A DNA stretch of 64,000 nucleotides, from NCBI RefSeq assembly GCF_009936215.1, contig NZ_AP019551.1, positions 775,501 to 839,500 on the forward strand. Reading direction: 5' to 3'. Source of the DNA: Athalassotoga saccharophila (lineage in GTDB: Bacteria; Thermotogota; Thermotogae; Mesoaciditogales; Mesoaciditogaceae). Of this stretch, positions 45,060-53,873 are shown in pieces. The notes under the pieces are model-generated. The model saw only the letters and a program-made list of their open reading frames with translations, made no database searches and was not told the origin of the DNA. The position numbers and the translations under genes are program-made. Within the stretch, counting starts at the first letter, position 1. Each line of letters starts with the position of its first letter.

Positions 45060-46874
45060 TCATGTATCCGCCGTTACTTCAACGGCATCTAATTTTTCAA
45101 CCGCATCGAATCTGCACACTTCAAAGCAACTTCCACACTTTATGCACTTTTCTTGATCTATCGTGTGAACCTTTCTTACTTCACCAGTTATCGCCCCGGT
45201 AGGACACGCCCTCGCACACGCCGTGCATCCCGTACATTTGGCAGGGTCTATCCTGTAGGCTATCAAGGCCTTGCAAGATTTCGCAGGACATCTCTTCTCT
45301 TTCACGTGCGCTTCGTATTCGTCCCTGAAATATCTCAGAGTCGAGAGCACAGGGTTCGGCGCAGTCTGCCCAAGTCCGCAAAGGGCCGTGTCTTTTATTG
45401 TAACTGCGAGAGTTTCAAGTCTTTCTATATCTTCCATAGTTCCGTTGCCTTCAACTATTTTATCGAGTATGGAAAGCATTTTTCTTGTGCCTTCCCTGCA
45501 AGGGGTGCATTTGCCACATGACTCATCGGCAGTGAACTGCAAAAAGAATCTCGCCACATCTACCATGCACGTGTCCTCATCCATCACTATCATCCCGCCA
45601 GAGCCCATTATCGTACCTAAACTCGTCAACGACTCGTAATCTATCGGCGTGTCCAAGTACTCCTCGGGTATGCACCCTCCAGATGGCCCCCCTGTCTGGA
45701 CTGCCTTAAATCGCTTTCCGCCCGGTATCCCTCCTCCTATATCGAAGATCAACTCCCTCAGAGTCGTCCCCATCGGTACCTCGACAAGTCCAGTATTGTT
45801 TACCTTACCAACCAGTGCGAATACCTTCGTACCCTTCGATTTCTCCGTCCCTATAGACGCGAACGCTTCCCATCCCTTGTTTATTATGTACGGCACATCC
45901 ACAAGCGTCTCAACGTTGTTTATCACCGTCGGCTTCTTCCATAATCCGCTTTGTGCAGGATACGGCGGCTTTTGTACGGGCTGACCTCTTTTGCCTTCCA
46001 CTGATTGTATGAGGGCCGTCTCCTCTCCGCACACGAATGCGCCTGCCCCTATCCTCAAATCAACGTCGAAATCAAATCCACTTCCGAATATGTCTTTACC
46101 CAAAAGCCCGTATTCTCTTGCCTGCTTTATCGCTATCTTTAACCTCTCTATCGCGAGAGGATATTCTGCCCTTACGTATATGTATCCCTGATGCGCCCCG
46201 ATTGCGTATCCACCTATTGCCATTCCCTCGAGCAATGAATGCGGGTCTCCCTCCATCATGGACCTATCCATGAAAGCGCCCGGGTCTCCTTCGTCTGCGT
46301 TGCATATCAGATACTTCTCATCTGACTTCGACTTCCTCGTCAACTCCCATTTAAGACCTGTCGGAAAGCCCGCACCTCCACGACCCCTCAGTCCGCTCTT
46401 CTTTATCTCCTCGATGACCATCTCCGGCGTCATAGACAAAGCCTTTCTGAGGGCAAAGTAACCGTCACGGGCTATGTATTCTTCTATACTCGCAGGATCG
46501 ATTACTCCTAAATTTCGGGTCGCAATCCTTACCTGACGTGTAAAGAACGGAATCTCTTCTGTCGCGCGTGGCTTTATCTCTCCGGACGGGCCTTTGTAAA
46601 GCAACCTTTGAACTACCCGTCCCTTTAGAAGATGCTCCTCGACAATCTCTTTCGCATCCGATGGCTTTAACTTCTGATAAAACACACCCTCTGGATATAT
46701 GACCATCAAAGGTCCTAAACTGCACGCATCCATACAACCTGTTTCGACGACTTTTACGACCCCGTCGAGGGCGTATTTTTTTATCTCATTTTCGAGCGCT
46801 TCTTTTACGGATATCTCTCCTGCCGATATGCAACCACCGCCGGCGCATATCAGAATCGTATTCTCTAAAGGCAT
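45060..46874 (-). CDS. NuoF/HydB-like NADH-binding iron-sulfur flavoprotein
   Basis: 604 aa. Residues 1-90: thioredoxin-like 2Fe-2S domain (CAGGGCISAGE, GCMDACSLGP). Residues 130-430: NADH and FMN-binding NuoF domain (GRGGAGFPTGLKWE, NADEGDPGAF, then SVEGKRGQPVQKPPYPA). About residue 455: 4Fe-4S motif ESCGKCTPCREGTRKML. C-terminal: two ferredoxin-type clusters (CTGCTACARACP, CIKCGSCFEVC). This architecture is that of HydB of trimeric electron-bifurcating [FeFe]-hydrogenases. The catalytic HydA is not adjacent; the downstream gene is the convergent niaP. Start ATG 46874 behind GGAGG. Confidence 0.92.
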   Translation of the reverse strand: MPLENTILICAGGGCISAGEISVKEALENEIKKYALDGVVKVVETGCMDACSLGPLMVIYPEGVFYQKLKPSDAKEIVEEHLLKGRVVQRLLYKGPSGEIKPRATEEIPFFTRQVRIATRNLGVIDPASIEEYIARDGYFALRKALSMTPEMVIEEIKKSGLRGRGGAGFPTGLKWELTRKSKSDEKYLICNADEGDPGAFMDRSMMEGDPHSLLEGMAIGGYAIGAHQGYIYVRAEYPLAIERLKIAIKQAREYGLLGKDIFGSGFDFDVDLRIGAGAFVCGEETALIQSVEGKRGQPVQKPPYPAQSGLWKKPTVINNVETLVDVPYIINKGWEAFASIGTEKSKGTKVFALVGKVNNTGLVEVPMGTTLRELIFDIGGGIPGGKRFKAVQTGGPSGGCIPEEYLDTPIDYESLTSLGTIMGSGGMIVMDEDTCMVDVARFFLQFTADESCGKCTPCREGTRKMLSILDKIVEGNGTMEDIERLETLAVTIKDTALCGLGQTAPNPVLSTLRYFRDEYEAHVKEKRCPAKSCKALIAYRIDPAKCTGCTACARACPTGAITGEVRKVHTIDQEKCIKCGSCFEVCRFDAVEKLDAVEVTADT

Positions 46875-46887
46875 CGAATAAACCTCC

Positions 46888-47262
46888 TTATTGTGCGGAT
46901 TTTTTCACAAGCAAGTCTCCCAAAATTCTTCCGCCTATCACATGTTCTTTGACTATGCGTTTTGCCTCTTCAATTCCCACGTTTCCGTATATCACGGGCT
47001 CTTGATCTCCGATTTGAACTTCGACTGTGGGCTCAACTTCACACAGTCCCATACATCCCGACTGGACTACGGCTATATCGTCTATTCCGTTTTTGTCGAG
47101 TTCATCGATAATGGTCATCAAAGTATCCTTTGCTCCGGCGCTTATACCACAGGTTCCCATCGCGACGGTTATCCTTCCTCTTTTTTTACCCTGACGCCCG
47201 CTCAGATTTTTAAGTCCCTCTTCCTTTATCTTTTCAAGATCTTCCAAACTCTTTATCTTCAT
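46888..47262 (-). CDS. 2Fe-2S thioredoxin-like ferredoxin
   Basis: 124 aa. Thioredoxin-fold 2Fe-2S protein with cysteines in GTCGISAGA (about 37) and SGCMGLC (about 69-73). Typical of accessory electron-carriers in HydABC-type operons. It lies between the NuoE and NuoF subunits, 13 nt before the NuoF start, and overlaps NuoE by 4 nt. Confidence 0.9.
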   Translation of the reverse strand: MKIKSLEDLEKIKEEGLKNLSGRQGKKRGRITVAMGTCGISAGAKDTLMTIIDELDKNGIDDIAVVQSGCMGLCEVEPTVEVQIGDQEPVIYGNVGIEEAKRIVKEHVIGGRILGDLLVKKSAQ

Positions 47263-47756
47263 TTTTTATTCTCCTTTCTTCTATAAGATTCTATTATTTG
47301 CGGAATCTTATCCGGAGTTAGACGTCCGTAAAAATCTCTTTCTCCTACGAGCATGACAGGTGCCATGCTGCATGCACCGAGACATCTCACTTCCTGAACC
47401 GAGAATAGTCCATCCGATGTAGGCTCATCACCTGTAACGCCCAATTCTTCTTTGACTCTATCCGAGATCTTCTGTCCTCCTTTGACGTAACAGGCCGTCC
47501 CAAGACACACCTTTATCTGGTATTTGCCGCGTGGCTTCATTGTAAAGAAAGAGTAAAATGTCACAACGCCAAAAACAGTGCTTTCGGGAATATCGAGTTT
47601 TTGCGCGATATGATGCTGGACTTCTGCTGGTAGATAACCGAAAATCTCCTGAGCCTTGTGCAAAACCCCTATAAGCATTCCTTTCTTGTCCGGTAAGTTG
47701 TCTATGAACTCGTCTAATTCCGCAAATTTAGGATCTGTTAGAGTCTGATTTTCCAT
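47259..47756 (-). CDS. NuoE/HydC-like 2Fe-2S subunit
   Basis: 165 aa. Helical N-terminal NuoE part (GYLPAEVQHHIAQKLDIPES, VTFYSFF) and thioredoxin-like 2Fe-2S part with CLGTACYVKG and CLGACSMAPV. Transfers electrons between NADH flavoprotein and partners. ATG 47756 behind GGAGG that lies in the preceding HATPase gene, so the two overlap by 29 nt. Confidence 0.92.
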   Translation of the reverse strand: MENQTLTDPKFAELDEFIDNLPDKKGMLIGVLHKAQEIFGYLPAEVQHHIAQKLDIPESTVFGVVTFYSFFTMKPRGKYQIKVCLGTACYVKGGQKISDRVKEELGVTGDEPTSDGLFSVQEVRCLGACSMAPVMLVGERDFYGRLTPDKIPQIIESYRRKENKK

Positions 47757-48261
47757 TTATGGAATCCTCCAATCTTTTAAAATATTCAAAAATTATCTTC
47801 ATGTTTTTTGGATTCGTTAAATCTCCCTTTATATCCTCAGATGAAAAAATGTAAGATTTATCTTTAAACGACCTTTCTATGTGCCATTTTGTGTTTGAAG
47901 AAAGGACAAGCGTTGCTAAGGTTCCCGCTAAATCTCCTATAGGCTGACAATCTATCGTCTTTTTGAATTCGGCCTTTATCTTCGTTCCTTTTCCCTTCAT
48001 CGATTCTATTTTGACATATCCGCCGGTTAATTCTGCATATTCTTTCAACAAAGGAAGACCCAATCCCGTTTTTTTGTGCTTTGTGGTGAAAAAAGGGTCG
48101 AATACCTTTGATAGAGTTATTTCGTCCATTCCGCAACCATCGTCTAAGATTTCAAATTCGAATCTCATATCATCTTCTTTTATTTTGATTTCTATCTCTT
48201 TTGCCCCGGCATTTACAGAATTCTGGGCGATGTCAAGAATATGATCGGCTATTGTCCTCAT
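47728..48261 (-). CDS. HATPase-domain protein (histidine-kinase-like ATPase)
   Basis: 177 aa. It consists of an ATP-binding GHKL domain only: N-box LDIAQNSVNAGAKEI, G1 DDGCGMDEI and G2 KTGLGLPLLKEY. No H-box or membrane segment. It is consistently found next to hydrogenase subunits in Clostridia and Thermotogae in my knowledge; role unknown. It overlaps PHP (29 nt) and NuoE (29 nt). Confidence 0.87.
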   Translation of the reverse strand: MRTIADHILDIAQNSVNAGAKEIEIKIKEDDMRFEFEILDDGCGMDEITLSKVFDPFFTTKHKKTGLGLPLLKEYAELTGGYVKIESMKGKGTKIKAEFKKTIDCQPIGDLAGTLATLVLSSNTKWHIERSFKDKSYIFSSEDIKGDLTNPKNMKIIFEYFKRLEDSINGKSDSNRS

Positions 48262-48946
48262 CCGTGAATACTAACCTTCTTTCAAGCGCTAATTTGAATT
48301 CTTCGAAGGTCCTGTGATCCACCCCGACTTTAACCGTAGAAGTTCCTATTTGATCTAAGGAATGAGCGTCCGATGACTTCAATACAGTCTTATCGCTTTT
48401 TATTTTCCCTACCGCTTCCAAAGCATCGTACGGTGGATTATCGGGAATAAATCCAAGTTGCTTTAAAACTCCAAAAGTTCTCTCAACGTGCGCGTAAACA
48501 AAGAGTCCATTGAATGCTTTTATGAGTTTGAAAAGTTCGTCAAGGTGAAGATCTGTCGATGATGCTAAAATTCTATCTTCCATGCCTGTAAAATGATCTT
48601 CCTCATTAACGAATAACTGGTAGCCAAAATGTTCAGGGTCATTTTTAATGTCTGGAAGATGTGAATAGATTATCTTCGAGAATTCTTGAGACACTTCAAC
48701 GGATTCGAAATATCCTAATACATGGACCTCCTCAATGCTTTGAATCTCGATTCCGGGGAGTATCTTTATTCCGTATTTTGAAAAGACCTTTTCAAATACT
48801 TTCAAATTCCCGCAGGTATTGTGATCTTTTATTCCAACCCATTCGATACCGTGATGAAAAAATCTTTTTGCCATTTCGTTGGGTACCATCGTTATATCGG
48901 CACAGGGCGAAAGGCAGGTATGGACATGAAAATCCCCGACGATCAT
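48233..48946 (-). CDS. PHP-domain phosphoesterase-like protein
   Basis: 237 aa. Metal-site motifs of the PHP superfamily: FHVHTCLSPCADI (6-18), IKDHN (about 39-43), PGIEIQ, YAHVER and SSDAHSLDQIG. Phosphatase or nuclease activity on a small phosphate ester is plausible but unproven. ATGA overlap with the DRTGG gene upstream and 29-nt overlap with the HATPase gene downstream. Confidence 0.88.
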   Translation of the reverse strand: MIVGDFHVHTCLSPCADITMVPNEMAKRFFHHGIEWVGIKDHNTCGNLKVFEKVFSKYGIKILPGIEIQSIEEVHVLGYFESVEVSQEFSKIIYSHLPDIKNDPEHFGYQLFVNEEDHFTGMEDRILASSTDLHLDELFKLIKAFNGLFVYAHVERTFGVLKQLGFIPDNPPYDALEAVGKIKSDKTVLKSSDAHSLDQIGTSTVKVGVDHRTFEEFKLALERRLVFTDEDNSRSYS

Positions 48947-49266
48947 CTTATGCCTTTTTGATATATCTTACCACATGCTTCAAAAGTGTTAAGCGCTGTC
49001 TTGAAAAGTGCTATCTTCTCTTTTTTTGCCCTTTGGATCGTTTCCTCGTCGAATTTATGGTCGTTGCAAAGAATTATCGCTCTTATTCCGGTTATTGCCG
49101 CGACGGCTATTATATTGATATGTGATTGAACGGTAAGCCAGACGGTATCCGGCTTTGCCTTTCCCATAACCTCGCTTAGCAGGTCGCATGCGTATCCGTG
49201 ATCTATTTCTCCATCTCCATCGCTTACCATTTCAAATCCGAGATCTTTTAACTCTTCAATTTTCAT
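48943..49266 (-). CDS. DRTGG-domain protein, second copy
   Basis: 107 aa from ATG 49266 (MKIEELKDLGFEMVSDGDG), behind GGAGG; the ORF extends 25 codons upstream into the CBS gene. It has DRTGG-like features (VWLTVQSHINIIAVAAITGI, then AIILCNDHKF). It is related to the product of 50185-50556. In Clostridia such genes are annotated as serine kinases or DRTGG proteins; function unknown. It overlaps its neighbours at both ends. Confidence 0.8.
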   Translation of the reverse strand: MKIEELKDLGFEMVSDGDGEIDHGYACDLLSEVMGKAKPDTVWLTVQSHINIIAVAAITGIRAIILCNDHKFDEETIQRAKKEKIALFKTALNTFEACGKIYQKGIR

Positions 49267-50197
49267 CTTCGTGCCTCCAGAAATGCATCTCGACAAAGAC
49301 TCCATTTCCCTTTGAGGATAGAATAACCATTCTGTCTGCACACCTTTTCATATTCGCAAGACCCATTCCGGCCCCAAAACCGTATTCTCTGACATAATCA
49401 GGGGCGGTAGAAAAGCCTTCCTTCATTGCGAGATCTATATTCTCTATTCCCTTTCCATTGTCGTTAACCCTTACCTCTACGAATTCTGGCTCTATGTAAG
49501 CCTTTATTCTTCCTGTAGAATTCGAATGGATTACGACATTTGTCTCTGCCTCGTAGGTTGCTATCGCGACGCGTTTTACGAATTTTGGAGGAAAATTTTT
49601 GGATATTAAAAATTTTTTTAACTCCGATGCTCCCGTCCCTGCCATCGATATATCTTTGTAGTCTATTTGAAATTCAAATTCTTCCCTTACGATTTTTACA
49701 TTTTTTGGAATAGATCTGTAAATTTCCACCCCTACAAACTGCTCCCTTCTTGCGTCATGAACGTAAAGAACGCTCAACTTTGCCAACAACGCTATCATCA
49801 AATCGTATTTTGTCACAATCCCTATGACATTTTTATTTTCATCCACGACTGGGAAACGACCATATCCGTACATTTCAAATTTTTTAAAGGCATCCATTAT
49901 CTTTTCATCTTTAGTAAGACATACAACGTTTTTTGTCATTATTTCTGAAACATTAGAATTTAGCATGTTATTTTCGAGTGCGTGAATTATATCTTCTATG
50001 CTTATTATACCTTTTAATCTCCCGCCATCATCGATTACGGGCAGACCAGATATGCGCCGTGTTCTCAAAAGTTCTTTTGCTTCATTTATTCTTTGATCCT
50101 CCCTTACAGTAACAACTGGGGAAGACATGAGATCTCCAACTGATAACTCTGAAAAGTAAGGCTGGATCTTTCTTATGAGATCGTCTACACTTTCCAT
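49256..50197 (-). CDS. CBS-pair protein with C-terminal anti-sigma-type HATPase
   Basis: 313 aa. Residues about 16-75 and 82-140 are two CBS motifs (VGDLMSSPVVTV, VSEIMTKNVVCL). Residues about 175-313 form a GHKL ATPase of the RsbW type (NVVIHSNSTGRI, NDNGKGIENI, GFGAGMGLANMKR). The CBS pair probably senses adenine nucleotides. A partner-switching or kinase role is inference. It starts inside the first DRTGG gene (13-nt overlap) and ends inside the second (11-nt overlap). Confidence 0.88.
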   Translation of the reverse strand: MESVDDLIRKIQPYFSELSVGDLMSSPVVTVREDQRINEAKELLRTRRISGLPVIDDGGRLKGIISIEDIIHALENNMLNSNVSEIMTKNVVCLTKDEKIMDAFKKFEMYGYGRFPVVDENKNVIGIVTKYDLMIALLAKLSVLYVHDARREQFVGVEIYRSIPKNVKIVREEFEFQIDYKDISMAGTGASELKKFLISKNFPPKFVKRVAIATYEAETNVVIHSNSTGRIKAYIEPEFVEVRVNDNGKGIENIDLAMKEGFSTAPDYVREYGFGAGMGLANMKRCADRMVILSSKGNGVFVEMHFWRHEDEN

Positions 50198-50556
50198 TTG
50201 TAAAGTTCCACGCTATTTCCGTTTATGTCTTTAAGACCGGCACAAAAAAGCAGGCCACACGTCGTAAACATCACTAATTTTGTCGATATCAAAGGTATTT
50301 TGTAAGATTTAGCCATTTCAATGAACTCTTCATTCATTTCTTTTCCTCTCACAACGATTATTCCCCCCACTCCAACTATATCTGCAGCCTTTAGCATCTG
50401 CGATGTTGCAAGGCCCGTTACAAGTACCATGCCATCCCTTCCTACGGCTAACAGTTCACTTACCATATCAGTAGCACCGCACACGCTGCAATTTTTATCC
50501 TCAAAGTCCCATAACATTTTACCATTCACGATTTCAGCGATCTTTGAAAGCAGCAT
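50185..50556 (-). CDS. DRTGG-domain protein, first copy
   Basis: 123 aa from ATG 50556 (MLLSKIAEIVNGKM), with GGAGG 5 nt upstream; the ORF is open 9 codons further. DRTGG-type repeat: GMVLVTGLATSQMLKAADIV, ending in a Cys-rich CGLLFCAG segment. Two cysteines in NCSVCGAT may bind metal. First gene of the hydrogenase-type operon, with its promoter at 50588-50616. Confidence 0.8.
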   Translation of the reverse strand: MLLSKIAEIVNGKMLWDFEDKNCSVCGATDMVSELLAVGRDGMVLVTGLATSQMLKAADIVGVGGIIVVRGKEMNEEFIEMAKSYKIPLISTKLVMFTTCGLLFCAGLKDINGNSVELYKWKV

Positions 50557-50587
50557 ACAACCTCCAAGTGATTTTTTTAACAATCAT

Positions 50588-50616
50588 ATTATATCACAAT
50601 TTTTTGCCTATTTAAA
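50588..50616 (-). promoter_or_regulatory. Promoter of the DRTGG-to-NuoF operon
   Basis: On the minus strand TTTAAA (50616-50611), 17-bp spacer, TATAAT (50593-50588). Confidence 0.55.
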
Positions 50617-50673
50617 GACTTTATTTCCCTTTACGATTGTTAATTTCATGATAAAAATCTGACAATTAATTCT

Positions 50674-50702
50674 TGACATGTACATGATCTTGGGATATAA
50701 TT
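50674..50702 (+). promoter_or_regulatory. oppA promoter with a CATGTACATG palindrome
   Basis: TTGACA (50674-50679), 17-bp spacer, TATAAT (50697-50702): an exact consensus. A 10-bp palindrome CATGTACATG (50678-50687) overlaps the -35 box and may be an operator half. Confidence 0.8.
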
Positions 50703-50717
50703 ACATATATGTCAACG

Positions 50718-50758
50718 GATCTCTTAAGAAACATGAATTTGTCATGATTTTGAGATCC
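50718..50758 (+). promoter_or_regulatory. Nested hairpin in the oppA leader
   Basis: GGATCTC (50718) pairs with GAGATCC (about 50752), and an inner CATGA/TCATG stem closes the loop. It lies between the transcription start and the GGGGAGG ribosome site and could stabilise or regulate the mRNA. Confidence 0.35.
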
Positions 50759-50783
50759 AAAATGTATAAGGGGAGGTAAAAGA

Positions 50784-52664
50784 ATGAAAAAGATCCTGAT
50801 TATCATGATGGCTGTGCTTTTGGTCGGAGCATTTATCGGCATGGCAGCAGGCTCTGTTGTCAATCCCAACACGCTTGTCGAAGAGACCATAGGCCCATTC
50901 GATTCTATGGATCCGGCCTGGGCTTACGACACGGCATCTGGCGAAGTTATATGGCAATTGTATGAGAACCTTGTTCAGTACGATGGCACATCGACTGTCA
51001 ATCTGTTGCCGATGTTATCCACCAACGTTCCATCAGTTGCCGACGGTACTATTCTCGATAACGGCACAACATACGTCTTCCACATAAGACAGGGTGTCTA
51101 CTTCCACAACGGAGACATTCTGACTCCTGAGGATGTCGTCTACTCGCTTGAGAGGACAGTTATATTTGACAGAGCAGGTGGACCATCGTGGATGCTTGCA
51201 GGTCCATTGTTCCCGATGATAGATGGTCAGTATGTTTCGACAATAGTTCAGGTAGTCGCAAATGAACTTGGACTTAGCAATCCGCTCAATTACACGAGTC
51301 TGTCATCGTTAGGGATATTTGCAACCGGGACGAAGAATCCGTTGAGTGACAAGTACAAGCAGGCACTCATCAATGCGTTTAATTTGCTTGCGAAAGACTT
51401 TGAGATCAAGGGAAATGATGTCATAATTCACCTTCCACAGCCATACGCTCCATTCCTTTACATACTCGCGCACGGTGCAAACTGGTCTTCTATTCTTGAC
51501 AAGAAATGGGCAGCCGATCACAACGCGTGGGACGGTGCGGCCGATGACTGGTGGTATTACCACAACCCGGTCGAAAGCGCCGATCCTCTCAGAGATATAG
51601 AGAATGGAACAGGCCCTTACCAGTTGCAATACTGGATACCTGGCAGAGAGATGGCCTTTGTGAGATTTGACAACTACTGGGGCAAACCCGCTCCCGTCAA
51701 ATACGCGGTTATAAAGTACGTCAACGAATTCACAACGAGATTGCTTGATCTGTTGTCCGGTCAGGCAGATGTCATATACGTTCCTATCGAAAACCTTTCC
51801 GAAGTTGAGAACAATCCGAACGTTCGTGTTATAACGAAACTTCCGACTCTCGAAGTCGATAACATCTACTTCACATGGAATATAGCATCTCAGGGCAATT
51901 CTTACATAGGATCCGGAAAATTGGATGGTAACGGAATTCCACCCGATTTCTTCTCCAACTTGGATGTCAGAAAGGCATTTGAATATCTCTTCCCATACAA
52001 GCAGTACATCCAGCAGGCATGGAATGGAAATGCCATGCAGCCTAACAGTTGTATAATAGAAGGACTGCTCGGGTACGATCCTAACATTCCTATGTACCAG
52101 CAAGATCTTGCAAAAGCGACGGAATACTTCAAAAAGGCCTACAATGGCGAACTATGGCAAAAAGGCTTTAAATTTACGGCCGTCTACAACACCGGAAACA
52201 CCACACGCCAACTTGCCCTTCAGGCTCTCTCCAATTACGCAAGGCAGATTAACCCGAAATTCCAGATAAACGTTGTCGGAGAACTCTGGTCGAACTTCCT
52301 CAACGATTACCTTGCCGGGAAACTGCCTATGTACATGATGGGATGGCTTGCAGATTATCCTGATCCATATGACTTTGCGGATGCTTACTTTGCATCGACG
52401 GGTGCTTACGGTTCAGCTTTAGGCCAGAACTTTATAGACTTTGCACAGAAAAATCTCGATCCACTTGTCAACGATCTGATAACCAACGTTGTTCCGTCCC
52501 AGCGCGCGGCGATAGCGCAGAAACTTTCGATGCTTTCTTATGAGAATGCGCTCTACATATGGACAGATCAGCCTTACGCATATGAAGTCCAAAGAACATG
52601 GGTCAAGGGCTGGTACTACAATGCCATGAGGCCTGGCATTGATTTCTACAGTTTGTCGAAATGA
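50784..52664 (+). CDS. oppA: ABC transporter peptide-binding protein (family 5)
   Basis: 626 aa. Signal peptide (residues 1-22, no lipobox) followed by the SBP family 5 fold (VNPNTLVEETIGPFDSMDPA, YRLRRGV-type FHIRQGVYFHNGDILTPEDV, IIHLPQPYAPFLY). Binds oligopeptides or other small solutes outside the membrane. Its length is above the usual 520-550. ATG behind GGGGAGG. A terminator then separates it from the permease genes, which keeps the abundant binding protein in excess. Confidence 0.93.
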   Translation: MKKILIIMMAVLLVGAFIGMAAGSVVNPNTLVEETIGPFDSMDPAWAYDTASGEVIWQLYENLVQYDGTSTVNLLPMLSTNVPSVADGTILDNGTTYVFHIRQGVYFHNGDILTPEDVVYSLERTVIFDRAGGPSWMLAGPLFPMIDGQYVSTIVQVVANELGLSNPLNYTSLSSLGIFATGTKNPLSDKYKQALINAFNLLAKDFEIKGNDVIIHLPQPYAPFLYILAHGANWSSILDKKWAADHNAWDGAADDWWYYHNPVESADPLRDIENGTGPYQLQYWIPGREMAFVRFDNYWGKPAPVKYAVIKYVNEFTTRLLDLLSGQADVIYVPIENLSEVENNPNVRVITKLPTLEVDNIYFTWNIASQGNSYIGSGKLDGNGIPPDFFSNLDVRKAFEYLFPYKQYIQQAWNGNAMQPNSCIIEGLLGYDPNIPMYQQDLAKATEYFKKAYNGELWQKGFKFTAVYNTGNTTRQLALQALSNYARQINPKFQINVVGELWSNFLNDYLAGKLPMYMMGWLADYPDPYDFADAYFASTGAYGSALGQNFIDFAQKNLDPLVNDLITNVVPSQRAAIAQKLSMLSYENALYIWTDQPYAYEVQRTWVKGWYYNAMRPGIDFYSLSK

Positions 52665-52690
52665 TGGGCAATATTTTTTAGACAAAGATA

Positions 52691-52718
52691 AGGGGGCCCT
52701 TACTGGGTCCCCGTTTTT
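52691..52718 (+). terminator. Terminator between oppA and oppB
   Basis: GGGGGCCC pairs with GGGTCCCC (8 pairs with one G-U) around a 5-nt loop, followed by GTTTTT. Confidence 0.85.
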
Positions 52719-52769
52719 GGTTTGATGTGATGGAGGTTGCACATAATTTATTTGTGATTGAATTTTAAC

Positions 52770-52799
52770 TTGAAGTGATCTGCATTAAAAGTTTATAAT
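52770..52799 (+). promoter_or_regulatory. Second promoter, before oppB
   Basis: TTGAAG (52770-52775), 18-bp spacer, TATAAT (52794-52799), about 40 nt upstream of oppB. It allows separate transcription of the permease and ATPase genes. Confidence 0.55.
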
Positions 52800-52833
52800 C
52801 AATAAAAGAATTCTAAAAAGGGCGGTGTTGTGA

Positions 52834-53868
52834 TTGTTAAGTTTTATAATAAGAAGGTTGCTTTTGTTGCCTGTGACGTTGCTTGGGTTAACATTTTTGA
52901 TCTTTCTATTCATGTCGGCGCTTTCTCCTTACGCACTCTTAAGTACTTACGTTAACAATCCACGTCAATTGCAAGCCCCCGGGGCGGCTCAGAATTTGAT
53001 AAAGCAATATGGACTCGATAAACCATTTTACGTTAAATACGTGAGTTATCTCAACCAGATAATTCATGGAAATTTGGGGTGGTCCCAGACGATGAATGAA
53101 ACGGTTGTGCAGGTTATAAAGACAAGATTTCCGGCTACGCTTGAACTTGCGCTTTATTCAATAATACCAATAGTTATAGTCGGAATATGGCTTGGAGTGG
53201 TTGCTGCCGTTCATCATAATGGATTAATAGATCAGATATTGAGAGTTGTTGCCCTTATTGGATATTCAGTGCCCGCTTTTGTTCTCGGGTTGCTTTTACT
53301 TTTTATATTTTACGGTGTGCTTCGATGGCTTCCGCCCGGAAGACTTGGACTTGGATTTGAGATGATATACAATTCACCTGCATTCCATCATTACACCGGT
53401 CTGGTTACGATAGATGCGCTTTTGAATGGAAGGTTTTGGATGTTTTTGGACGCTCTCAAACATCTTATAGATCCGGTTTTGACACTTTCTTTCCTTTCAT
53501 GGGCTGGTCTTTTGAGGATAACTCGATCTTCAATGCTTGAGGCCTTGGGACAGGATTACGTAAGGACTGCCCGAGCGAAAGGATTAAGCGAGAGGGTAGT
53601 AATAAACAAGCACGCGAGAAGGAATGCGTTAATTCCTGCAACGACAGTTGCTGGTTTGATGTTCATAGGGATATTGGGCGGTGTGGTCATAACCGAGACC
53701 ATCTTCAACTATCCCGGAATCGGAAGCGCCATGGCTCAGGCATCCGAACAACTCGATTATGCAACTGTTCTTGGCCTCTCTTTACTTTTCGGCCTTATAA
53801 CGGTTGTTGGTAACTTGGTCGTCGACGTTGCCTACGCTTTGATCGATCCAAGAGTAAGGTTGGGGTGA
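52834..53868 (+). CDS. oppB: ABC transporter permease OppB/DppB
   Basis: 344 aa with about six membrane spans. EAA-loop motif of the DppB family (EALGQDYVRTARAKGLSERV) near residue 238. Cytoplasmic N-terminus FIIRRLLLLPVTLLGLTFL is typical. TTG start; GGGCGG ribosome site. It is followed by oppC after 5 nt. Confidence 0.95.
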   Translation: MLSFIIRRLLLLPVTLLGLTFLIFLFMSALSPYALLSTYVNNPRQLQAPGAAQNLIKQYGLDKPFYVKYVSYLNQIIHGNLGWSQTMNETVVQVIKTRFPATLELALYSIIPIVIVGIWLGVVAAVHHNGLIDQILRVVALIGYSVPAFVLGLLLLFIFYGVLRWLPPGRLGLGFEMIYNSPAFHHYTGLVTIDALLNGRFWMFLDALKHLIDPVLTLSFLSWAGLLRITRSSMLEALGQDYVRTARAKGLSERVVINKHARRNALIPATTVAGLMFIGILGGVVITETIFNYPGIGSAMAQASEQLDYATVLGLSLLFGLITVVGNLVVDVAYALIDPRVRLG

Positions 53869-53873
53869 TTTGA

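Noticed and set aside
51309-52103. 264-aa minus ORF opposite oppA
   Set aside because: Shadow; no ribosome site, no promoter and composition unlike real proteins here.
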